A stretch of DNA of 64,000 bases from Talaromyces rugulosus (Eukaryota; Ascomycota; Eurotiomycetes; Eurotiales; Trichocomaceae): the NCBI RefSeq assembly GCF_013368755.1, contig NC_049563.1:2108001-2172000 (forward strand), given 5' to 3'. The notes under the pieces are model-generated. The model ran no database searches, was not told the origin of the DNA, and was given only the letters and a program-made list of their open reading frames with translations. Both the position numbers and the translations under genes were made by a program. Shown piece after piece: positions 45,838 to 55,267 of the stretch. How positions within the stretch are numbered: the stretch's first letter is position 1; the number at the start of each line of letters is the position of its first letter.

Positions 45838-46672
45838 AGCGATGACAGCAGTGCTTGGATGAGGACAATGTTAAACCCAAGATCCAAGGGGACCTGTTGC
45901 TTTTATGTATAGAACCGACTTAGAGCCCGGATAGAGCATTAATTGACTAGTTAACAGTTCTTATCTCTGGATTTCGGGGGGAACTCCGATCATCTAACAT
46001 TGATTTAGGCTATATTGGTACCTAGATATGTAGTATATGTAGTATATGTAGTAGTAAATGAGCAAATACCAACTATGAAACTTACAGCGTCATCACGGCC
46101 TCCCAGTTCAGTAAGTGGCCCCTGCTATACATATATACCCTCCCTAAGGGCTGTTATCTGGTCCCTAGCTGCTTGGTATGGATATAAATGCCCTTAAAAG
46201 AAGTTTGAGCAAATGTTGTATGCTAACCCGAGAAGGCTAAATGCTACGCGCATTGGCCCCAAATAAGTTTAAACATCTACCTACATACGGAGTAGCCTCG
46301 TTTGCAGTTCCCTCCTCGAGCTTCCTTTTTTTCTCTCCAGAATCCCGCTGCATCAGAATTAAACTGGCCGAACAGTTAACTTATGATCGGAACTTATCCG
46401 ACAATTTTGTGGTAGAGAATTAATTACGGGGATGTTATCACTATCGACCGGCAAAGCCCGGCATAGTCCGGCCCCGGATTCACGAGAGCTCTCACGCCAG
46501 ATATCGATAACGCTGATACGAGAGACCACATGGCCAAGACTCCGTCCGTTCAAACCAAATCACTATAATAATCATGCCTAGGAGCCACATTGGCACATTG
46601 GCACTTTGTAGCTGAAAACTAGACCTGGGGCAGCAGTAAGCCGAAGGACACATTAGGAGAAACAACTTGAAA
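45838..46672. other. Divergent promoter region with CGG array
   Basis: 835 AT-rich bases between the divergent starts of the secreted protein and the permease. A GTAGTATAT repeat lies near 46030-46053. A compact CGG array at 46449-46477 stands out against this background (separate entry). Confidence 0.6.
46449..46477 (+). promoter_or_regulatory. CGG array, candidate Zn2Cys6 operator 1
   Basis: CGG triplets start at 46449, 46459, 46469 and 46475, so the first three are exactly 10 bp apart. Each of the first three is in a CCGGC context. The array sits 196 bp upstream of the permease ATG. Zinc-cluster factors bind CGG half-sites; use by the factor at 50756-52411 is inference. Confidence 0.5.
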
Positions 46673-48438
46673 ATGGGCGAAAAATTGGCTTCGACAGACA
46701 TGATGGCTCCAGTCAAAGAGGCGTCGGACATGGATACCGATGAGTTGCGACTGGCTCAAATGGGTATGGTGACGCTTCCCCAGTATCAATTGATATTATT
46801 GACTGTCGCGTGCTAAATGTTATGGATGCTCAAAGGCCACACTCAAGAGCTCACGCGCCATTTCAACGTTTTGTCGCTGATTGGTCTTGCTTCAACAACG
46901 ACAATCTCCTGGACTGGCCTCGGACTAAGTATTGTCACCGAGATAAATGCCGGGGGACCGAGTGCAATTATATACGGCTTTATTCTTGTCACGACTCTGC
47001 AGTGCTTTCTCGGTGCTTCCCTAGCTGAATTTGTGTCCAGCTACCCAACTGAGGGTGGCATGTATCACTGGATTGCTGCTATTGCCCCCAGGAGGTCGAG
47101 CGCGTTTTTAAGCTTCATCACCGGCTGGCTGACAGTCTGCGGCTGTAAGAGATTTCGTGGGATGCAAATGACCTACAACTAATGCTTTTCTCAGGGATCT
47201 TTACCACAGCCTCGACCAATTTGATATTTTCCCAAGTCGGTATGTGCTGCCCTAGTGAATGGACTCGGTCCGAGGAAATTTCGGCTGACAAAGTTGTAGT
47301 CCAAGCCTTGTACGCCCTTTATCATCCAGACCTGGTGATCAAAAATTGGCAAACCTTCATAATTTTCCAGATCCTAAACCTGTTGACGGCATCGGTTGTT
47401 TTATTTGGCAACAAGCTTATTCCAGCATTGAATAGGTTCTCTCTATTCTACCTCCAAATCGGCTGGTTCATCGTCCTTGTCACAGTCGTTGCATGTGCTC
47501 CGACACATCAGAGCAGTGAATTTGTCTTTAGGAAGTGGATAAATAACACCGGCTGGGAGAATAATGTTATTTGCTTTATTACCGGCCTCGTCAACCCTTT
47601 GTACAGTCTGGGAGGTCTTGACGGGATTTCTCATATCACAGAAGAGATGCCAAACGTGAGTAACATTTAAATTTCGCCTCGAGGATGTCGGCTAACTTTC
47701 ACCTAGCCTTCTCGCAACGCGCCCCTAGCAATCGCCATTACCCTGACAATTGCATTTGCCACAGGTGTGACGTATCTCATCACGCTGATGTTTAGTGTTC
47801 AAGACTATGCGGCTTTGTCGACAACAAACACGGGCTTGCCCCTGGCTGAGCTCTTTCGCCAAGTCACCCAATCAGCTGGCGGTGCATTCGGGCTGACTTT
47901 TATTCTGTTTGTCGCCCTCGGACCTTGCGTCGTTTCATCACAACTGTCAGCTTCGCGAGTTCTCTGGGCGTTTGCTCGAGACAGTGCCATGCCATTTTCC
48001 AGTGTTTGGGCACATGTCAGCAAGCGGTTCGGTATTCCCTTCAATGCACAGCTGTTGGTTGCTGCTGCCAACGCTGCCCTGGGCTGTATCTACCTTGGAA
48101 GTAGTACGGCTTTCAACAGTATGCTTGGTGCGGCTGTTACTATCAATAATGTTGCATACCTTATCCCCATATCCACGAATATGCTTACCGGCAGGGCCAA
48201 CATGCACAAAGGTGTTTTTCATATGGGTAACTGGGGCTGGCTTGTGAACGGCGTGGCTGCGGCATGGCTGCTCTTTGCTATCATATTCTTTAGTTTCCCG
48301 TATAACATGCCCGTCACGGTGCAGAACATGAACTACACCTGTGTTGTCGTCGGTGGATTGCCTATCCTCATACTAGTGTGGTGGATTGTAGGTAGCAAGC
48401 AGTATAAAGACAAGATATCCCGAGCGAAGGAGGAGTAG
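46673..48438 (+). CDS. APC-family amino acid/amine permease
   Basis: Integral plasma-membrane transporter, 530 aa with about 12 hydrophobic segments. Exons are 46673-46763, 46836-47144, 47195-47655 and 47707-48438. The N-terminus is short and hydrophilic. The first helix pair (SLIGLASTTTISWTGLGLSIVTEINAGGPS) and SYPTEGGMYHWIA are typical of the fungal choline/GABA-permease branch of the APC superfamily. SGLDGISHITEEMPN-like sequence (GGLDGISHITEEMPNPSRNAP) is another hallmark. The substrate is not determinable. It lies in the putative hexosamine cluster, so it may take up a nitrogenous compound, but sugar-amine transport is not established for this family. Confidence 0.9.
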
Positions 48439-48966
48439 AGTGGTCAAATATGTGTCTTGGTGCCTCCTACATCAATTTGTATTATATAGTGTTATGCTTC
48501 ACATATATGGGAGTTCATACATATATATTGATTTAAGACTTGGTTTATTGAATACTGATTTCTAAATCCAGCAACCTTCATACTTAATCTCAATATAGTG
48601 TGAAATTTCAATGTTATCCCTGCGTGACTCTTTAGACTTATTAACAGACAGTGGGTCTGACCGCCACCAATAACAAACGAATCCGGGGAGCTTCTGGCGC
48701 TAAGATCTTAACTTTATTGAAAGCTAATACGTATTTGGTATGGCAGATCAGGACACAGTCTCAGACAATATTTACGTTGGCTAGAAATCCTCTTCGACGA
48801 AAAGCTGGCCTTCAAACGGCATACCGAAGAGATGGACCTCGGATTCCTTACAGTAATAAATCTTCGCTTCTCTTAGAAATAGCCTGGTCTTCTGTAGCAG
48901 GGGTAGTAATAACCTGGCCTTGAACTATATCAATGCTTCTATAGTAATAAATTCTGCTATTATAGC

Positions 48967-48986
48967 TATATATATATATATATATA
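48967..48986. repeat. (TA)10 microsatellite within a short palindrome
   Basis: Ten TA repeats flanked by ATAGC on the left and AGCTGTAAT on the right, so that the whole segment can pair with itself. Intergenic. Confidence 0.9.
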
Positions 48987-49238
48987 GCTGTAATCATATA
49001 AATTTTGGAATTATCAAGCACCAAACTCATGAATGTGTGGTACAGTTGACATTAATTGATGTCAATATTCATAAAGGTCGGCACCGACAGTATAGCGGAT
49101 GAAAGAACCTGAACATCGAAACAATAGCAGTGAACCAATTCGGCCTCAGAATATACTGAGCAATTATGACGTGATTTAGACTCGGTTAGAAACTCTAGTA
49201 ACTCGTCTGGTTCACCGAGTCCAAAGTATAGATATCGC

Positions 49239-49269
49239 CGGCTTTGCCGGTCTGTCCGGAAATCGCCGG
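49239..49269 (+). promoter_or_regulatory. CGG array, candidate Zn2Cys6 operator 2
   Basis: CGG triplets start at 49239, 49248, 49257 and 49267, spaced 9, 9 and 10 bp. Two are in the context ATCGCCGGC. The array is 304 bp upstream of the deaminase remnant start. It shares layout with the arrays at 46449 and 52811. Confidence 0.5.
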
Positions 49270-49572
49270 CCATAACGTGAAATCAAGTGGATACTAGCTA
49301 GTAAAACAATCGTGCGGTGAAGAACGAAATCATCTCTGAGAATTGCAGCAAGTCGATTGAGATGGGGCTATTATAGGTGTAATTTAAACAATTTCAAATA
49401 ATAACTTTCTGTGGTTTGACCCGGGCTCTATTTTGGAATACACAATCACAACAAAAGAAGGCTTCATGTAGCCCACATACTCAAAAAGCTGTGGAAAAGA
49501 CTACATAAGCTACAATGTCCTTCCTCAAAAATTTGTTTCCATATCACTTTCGTTGAAAATACTTCTCACAAG

Positions 49573-50630
49573 ATGCGTTTGATTATCCGAAATTTTCCAG
49601 AGCAGGCAGCGAAATACATTTGCGGATACATAATGCGTAAGCATGCACTTCTTTTTTAGGATGATTAACTTGGCCCAAGTCTCACAAACTACAGAACGAA
49701 TCAATGCTTTTTCCCAACGGCGGAACGTCCTTTCGTGCTTGGGCTGCCCAAAGGAGGTAGCCCTCTACCCATCTACCGGGCACGTATAAGAGCATTCAAA
49801 GAAAGGAGGATATCATTTAGTTGCGTTGTGACGTTAAATATGGATGAGTACGTCGGTATAAAGCGAATTCATCCCGAGTCGTACCACTCCTTCATGTACG
49901 GAAACTTTTTCAGCCACGTCGCCATCAACCCGGAAAACATCAATCTCCTAGACGGTAACGCGGGTAGCCTCGCAGAGGAGTGTCTTGCATACGAGGCTAA
50001 GATTAAGGCTTTCGGGGGAATTGAACTGTTTCTCGGAGGCGTGGGTGGTGATGGGCACATTGCATTCAACGAGCCCGGTTCAAGCTTGGCTAGTCATACT
50101 AGGGTCAAATCCCTGGCGTATGGAACTATATCCAACGGTTATTTTTACTTGGTAACACGTATTCGCTGTTCAATAGGCAACCGAGGGCGGTATAAGTCAC
50201 ATGTGCACCCTATCATGTCTGCAGCTTCATCCCTGGTCGTGGTGGACGAAGACGCAATTCTAGAACTGAAGATCAAAACAGTCAAGGTTTGCCAGTTGTC
50301 ACCGGATATTTTAAAGGTGCAGGACTGAGTTTGCTTTAGTACTTCGACGGTGTAGAGCGAACAGTGCTGCAGGAACACATACTTACGCAGCACCTCACCA
50401 CGACTAATACGCCAATTGCAAAAGAGTTGCACATGGGTGATCTGACCCCGGCCGTCACGTATCGGAGATCTCAAGTCTTCGGTTATCAGATCAGCCACGA
50501 TTCCATTAGGCTTGGCTTAATTGAGTGTGTAGCGGAGGGTTTGCTCTTGAGCTGCCCAGTCCGAAAACATCATTTGGTGAAGACTGGACTGATCAAATAT
50601 TTGCCACGACTGGTCCATGTGGGTACCTAG
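49573..50630 (+). pseudogene. Glucosamine-6-phosphate deaminase, decayed
   Basis: Remnant of the enzyme that converts GlcN6P to fructose-6-P and ammonia in hexosamine catabolism. It starts MRLIIRNFPEQAAKYI and has one plausible intron (49637-49694). After RINAF the frame shifts by one near 49705-49729 into [37 protein letters not shown] and [19 protein letters not shown]. After LAYGTI about 50 expected residues are missing. A fragment in another frame ([17 protein letters not shown], 50183-50233) follows. The first frame then resumes as [18 protein letters not shown] last exon after a TAG at about 50339 gives YFDGVERTVLQEH and runs to a stop at 50628-50630. Frame changes plus the deletion argue for a pseudogene; the 3' limit is uncertain. 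Confidence 0.8.
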
Positions 50631-50755
50631 TGCAAAATCCTGATATGAAGTTTGCTGCAAATCCGCCGATCCGGGGGTGCGAACGTTGGCAAGACTACTT
50701 TCTAACCGGCTTATCAGGTTTTCACATAGACTAGGTTTTGGTTTGTTCATCTTCT

Positions 50756-52411
50756 TCAGCATTTCGAGATGTATTCGTATATTGTTAAGATATGTATCAC
50801 TGTCAGCCGTGGAGTCTTAATACGTAGACCAGACATCTTACCATCCGATTCACCTGCACCACCCTCAATACCCTGTACAACAATAAGTGCAGCCCAGGTT
50901 ATCATAACCAGGTCAAAGTTGGACCAGATAGAGTAATCATGCAAATGCAACTTTATCGTTGCACGAGCCGAAAGTAGAAGCTCATGCTGTTCCTGTGGTG
51001 TGATGCTGTTGGACCACGGATCACAGCCTCTAGCAGGATGGTAGATAGATAGAACAACTAATCGATGTAAAACGTATTGACGGAACACAACTCTCAAGTC
51101 CTGCTCGGACCCCTCAGATTCGGCGCTGAACTCTACTAGCCACTCGTCTAGTTGCCTGGCCCAATCTCTTATCACTGCAGCGTCGATGGCCGTATATTTG
51201 TTAGTCATATTTGCAGTCGCTGAGACTTGGTCGGTAAAGTGAGACCATATTGTCGGCAAACCTCGCCCAGTGAAGTGTGTGAGTCCAGTGTGCATCATCC
51301 GAGACAGTCTATAAAGTTGGTCGCGATGTGAAGTTTGCAGTCCTGGTAGCGGCGATTCAATCGGTATCACGGGGCAAGAAAGGTGAAGAGAGGCGTGTTC
51401 AAGATCTATGATCTGTACCCCACTGAACAGTTTGCGCCATTCCCGCGATGTCTCATCAATGTGTGCGGGACAGTACTCCATGAGCAACCTGTAAGCTATT
51501 GAAATCCAAAGGCCAGTCTCACGAACAGTTGCCTCGGTCAGTAGCCCAGCGATAACAATACCGAGTATAGTCTGGAAAGCCCATTCTTCGCTGTCCGATG
51601 GCACCGTGCTGATCTCACTACAGGGGATGCAGAGCTGCGCGATCGCATTGCACAACACAGCAAAGTAGTGGGGGGCAATCCACTCCAGTTCTGGAGGCCC
51701 GCGCAAGCTTGAACAATACAAAATCGATGCTAGGAGCAGAGGCTGTGGTGCTGAGAACATCTGCTTTCGGGGCATGAAATGAAGCCCTGGCATTCGGTCA
51801 TGGAATCTGCGGTGATCAGGGACCATGTTGGCCTTCTTAAGATGTAGGGGGACTTACGACAACCACAGATCTTTGATAGTGCCCTTATGCCATACAGATC
51901 GAGGTACGGAGCTAGGAGCACTCGACTGGAGCACTTCTGCTGCCTCCCACAGAGCACCTAAGCTACTGAACTCGGCCGGAAACTCCTCACCATGCGGGAG
52001 TCCGCCATCATCAAGACTTGTAGACTGGCTGGAGGCGATATCTGGCATAGAAATCCCGAGACTATCTTCGAGGATCCTTAGCCTACGCAGTACATCCGTT
52101 TTGAAATCGGCATCGGTGAAGCCAGCCACAGAGTCTGGCAGAGTGGCAGCATTTGCACGCGGCACAAAGATGCAGGGAAGACCTGAACGGCGGCATCGAC
52201 GACAGGAATCACTGCCTTCGATGATACATTTCATCTTCTGCCGTCTACAATTAACTGTGAAATAAATCACCGTCAACATTACTTCCTGGCTGGTTTAGTC
52301 TTGGGGGTACGGACTACAAGCCTTTCGAGCCTTCTGCTCCGCGCCATCCTTGGCCGACCGAGCTTGGCCATTGGTATCATTTTCCTCATTGGGTTGTTGG
52401 TTCGCAGACAT
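50756..52411 (-). CDS. Zn2Cys6 fungal-specific transcription factor
   Basis: Nuclear regulator of the Gal4 class, 514 aa. Exons from the 5' end are 52315-52411, 51858-52254 and 50756-51806. The zinc cluster forms across the first junction: C-IN-C-RRQKMK-C-IIEGSDS-C-RR-C-RRSGLP-C, with all six Cys. A short coiled segment (DVLRRLRILEDSLGI) follows, then the fungal-specific middle homology region (GLLTEATVRETGLWISIAYRLL). An optional 42-nt in-frame intron near the 3' end (GTAAGA..ACAG, at about 50840-50800) would remove 14 residues. It is divergent from the hexokinase with 655 bp between starts. It is a candidate local regulator of the block; its targets are not known. Confidence 0.9.
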
Positions 52412-53066
52412 GATTTTGAGGAGGATGGAGGTCGACAATACTCGCCGACATGCTCCTTCTACCTGCCAAAAAAATCACGTGCCGGGTCGTGATGTCAGGT
52501 GTCTGGACCAGCCAAACTAGACAAACAGCGGTGTTCGCACTTCGATTTCGACACAGTCTCACGATGCCATCTCTCACTCGATTGATCGCGGTGCTTTTCC
52601 CTCCTCCAATGAGAGGCAACTTCTGATTGGCCTCACTTCGAGAAGCAAGTCCAGTACTCGGCCGGGAGACATCGGCTCTGGCTTTTGGACATCGGTTCGT
52701 GCTAGTGTGGCGAAACCACTTCCAGATCCCTCAATTCACGTATTCGGATCGGCGGATGTTTCCCTCTTCCCATCTTCAGTCGCTCTTTACTCAAAGTGGA
52801 GAATGGTCTTCGGCATTCTCCGGCCATCGCCGGCAATCCGGCAAACAAGATTGCCGGTGGTTGCGATGGACTAGTTGTTCTCGCGACAGCTTAGACGCAG
52901 AATTGGCATGACACGCGGCGTCTCTGGTGGAAGAGAAAGTCGATATAGATGACGAGGGCGCAATGGTTATGAGCAGCTTAATATTTCGCATTCCTCACCA
53001 AAAGGGTCAGACAGTCTATCGGCCACCGCATTCCCTTGACTGCTGCCCACTAGAACTTTGTTGGCC
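52412..53066. other. Divergent promoter region, regulator and sugar kinase
   Basis: 655 bases between the starts of the zinc-cluster factor (-) and the hexokinase-like gene (+). It holds the CGG array at 52811-52857. Short open frames here have no gene-like features. Confidence 0.6.
52811..52857 (+). promoter_or_regulatory. CGG array, candidate Zn2Cys6 operator 3
   Basis: CGG triplets start at 52811, 52821, 52831, 52839 and 52855; the first three are exactly 10 bp apart. ATCGCCGGCAATCCGGC within it shares words with the array at 49239. It lies 210 bp upstream of the hexokinase ATG and 400 bp upstream of the regulator, so autoregulation is possible. Confidence 0.5.
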
Positions 53067-54758
53067 ATGTTACAACGTGCCGATGTGCGACCCAGCTTGC
53101 TTGCTCAGGCGGGGGAGATTGCTAGCAACTTCGACATATCTCCTGATCACATTCAACAACTGACGAGGCACTTCGTATGTCAACTAAGTGAGGACATCAT
53201 CGATAAGAGTTCGCTCCTGTGAGATGCTAATGATGCTACAGAGGATGGGCTTGTTAATCGCCGTGCCTGGCAACTACCTGCCTACGTAACAAGGGTACCG
53301 ACGGGAACAGAAAGGGGCAAGTTCCTGGCTGTTGATCTCGGTGGTAGTAACTGTAGAATATGTCTCGTGGATTTACATGGGGATTCTACTTTTACAATTA
53401 TCCAAAGCAAGCATAAAGTGCCGCCCGATGTCATGGTAAACCAGAGTTACCGGCCTCTTTTCGACTTTATTGCAGAAAAGATAGCGGGTTTTCTTGCTTC
53501 GCATCCAGATTCAGACCTCAAGGGCAACAGCGCTACGGATCAAAAGCATCATATACCATACAACCTAGGTTTCACCTTTAGTTTCACGTGCGAACAGTCA
53601 TCTCTCTCTCGTGCAACCTTGATTCACTGGGACAAAGGCTGGGATATCCCTGAGGCGATTGGCAAGGATCCCTGCGTCATGTTACAAGAGGCCATCGATA
53701 AATTGGAACTGCCAGTTGCGGTAGCCGTCCTCGCCAACGACAGCGTTGGTGCTCTCTTGACAAGATCGTACACTTCAAGCCAGAAAACCTCGACCCTGGG
53801 CGCAGTAATATTTGGAACGGGAACCAACGCGGCTTATATCGAAAAAATGTCGAATGTCCAGTGGCTCGCCAAGAAAGGGGGCGAAGGCGAGATAATGGTG
53901 ATGAATACGGAATGGGGCTGTCTCGGTGACCACCTTGACGTCTTACCAAGAACACTATTCGATGATGAGCTTGACCGGGTTTCGACTGAGCCGGGCTCTC
54001 AGATGCTGGAGAAGAGAGTTTCGGGCTTGTACCTCGGAGAGTTGCTACGATTGGCGATTCTGCGCTTGGTAGACGCTGGTGCTTTCAGTTTAAAGTTCAG
54101 CAAGAGCTCAACCCTTTTTCAGCGAGAAGGCATCGATAGCTCCTTTCTCTCCCATCTCGCAATTGCCGCTGACGATAAACATGCGTCTAAGCTCATCGAG
54201 GAAACGCTGTCAGCAGGAAATGTCACTGCCGACGATGTTCACGCCATTAAATTACTGACTACTTCTATCTGCCGGCGAGCAGGGAGGTTGGCAGGGGCGT
54301 CACTGTCAGCTCTCATTATACAAAGCGGGCGGTTAAAAACCCTCAGCTATGAAGGCAAGTGCCAGGGTGTTGAGGTCACAGAGTACGAGACATCAAAAAC
54401 CCCGGAGGTACCAATTAGCGCCCTAGAACGCTTTACCTGCCGTTTGAAATGTGTTTGGCGCCGAATTCTTCAGATTCTGGGCATGAAGTCGCTGGTTGGA
54501 ACGTCGATACCTTATATACGACACCGGGAGGCATCGGAGTCGACTGAAGATTGTCTAGAGGAGAACGTGATTGACATCGGTGCTGATGGTTCACTGATCG
54601 AATTCTACCCAAACTTTGAGGCTGAGATGCGCGGTGCAATGCGGGAAGTGCCGGAGATTGGTCTCCATGGTGAACGAAAAGTGCGAATAAGCCTTACTAA
54701 GGATGGTTCTGGGGTGGGTGCTGCTTTGATGGCGCAAGCAGTAAAAAGCCAATTATGA
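53067..54758 (+). CDS. Hexokinase-family sugar kinase (possible GlcNAc kinase)
   Basis: Cytosolic ATP-dependent sugar kinase, 545 aa, exons 53067-53187 and 53242-54758. Hexokinase landmarks are RVPTGTERGKFLAVDLGGSN (phosphate-binding loop, about residues 60-77), LGFTFSFTCEQ (altered from the usual FSFP/YPVEQ), and catalytic Asp in ANDSVGALL (about 206). GTGTNAAYIEK, NTEWGCLGD and the C-terminal DGSLIEFYPNF with GSGVGAALMAQA follow. An extra segment of about 70 residues (about 406-480, with FTCRLKCVWRRILQIL) precedes the last motif. Divergence from housekeeping hexokinases and proximity to the deaminase remnant suggest an N-acetylglucosamine kinase of the Hxk3/NAG5 type; this is inference. Confidence 0.85.
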
Positions 54759-55267
54759 TACATGACCCAAGGGTAGATTAATAGCACCTCTTTAGAGTAA
54801 AAATAAAATAAAAATAAACTAGACCATTCGAAAGAGGAGACTGCACTGTACCTAAAGGATATCGAACTTCTGTGTAGTTGTAACACAAAAAACTCAATCG
54901 AGCTTCGTGGCCGATCATTACACTAATCAAAACATCGTAATTTCCATTCATTAAGAGGACAAAGCTCAACATTGGAGAAAACGCTTCAATTCTAAATGTT
55001 ATTATCAATATTTTAGGTCGGCTAAAGATGTTTAAAATTCACCAATGATAAAATTTCATAGAAATACAGACAGTTCATCTCCAGGGTAAATAGATAATAA
55101 TTTTATACATATGTAAGAAGACATGGGGTTCACGTTTAGGCTGCCGCCTTTTTCCAAAGGACCATGGGTTGAATATGTGCATGTCACAAAGTTGGAAAAA
55201 AAAAGAGCGTTCAATTATAAATACAAGGACCTGTTCGAACAGAATTCACCACAGACATGACGAATGC
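54759..55267. other. Convergent 3' intergenic region
   Basis: About 510 AT-rich bases between the stops of the sugar kinase and the TBF1-like gene. No gene is seen; this is the right border of the accessory block. Confidence 0.5.

Larger units (their letters stand above)
48439..49572. other. AT-rich intergenic region with CGG array and possible relic sequence
   Basis: About 1.1 kb without a supported gene. The part from 48640 to 48960 is low-complexity with TAGTAATAA-type words and ends in a TA microsatellite. It resembles a mutated repeat relic, but no element is recognised. A CGG array lies at 49239-49269, about 300 bp before the decayed deaminase. Confidence 0.5.

Noticed and set aside
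48640..48960. Possible transposable element relic
   Set aside because: Low complexity and TAATAA-type words hint at mutated repeat DNA, but there are no terminal repeats, target duplications or protein remnants to support an element.
50525..50734. Open frame reading EDWTDQIFATTGPCGYLVQNP after the deaminase remnant
   Set aside because: It looks slightly protein-like but matches no family I can name, lacks a start and splice context, and overlaps the uncertain deaminase tail.
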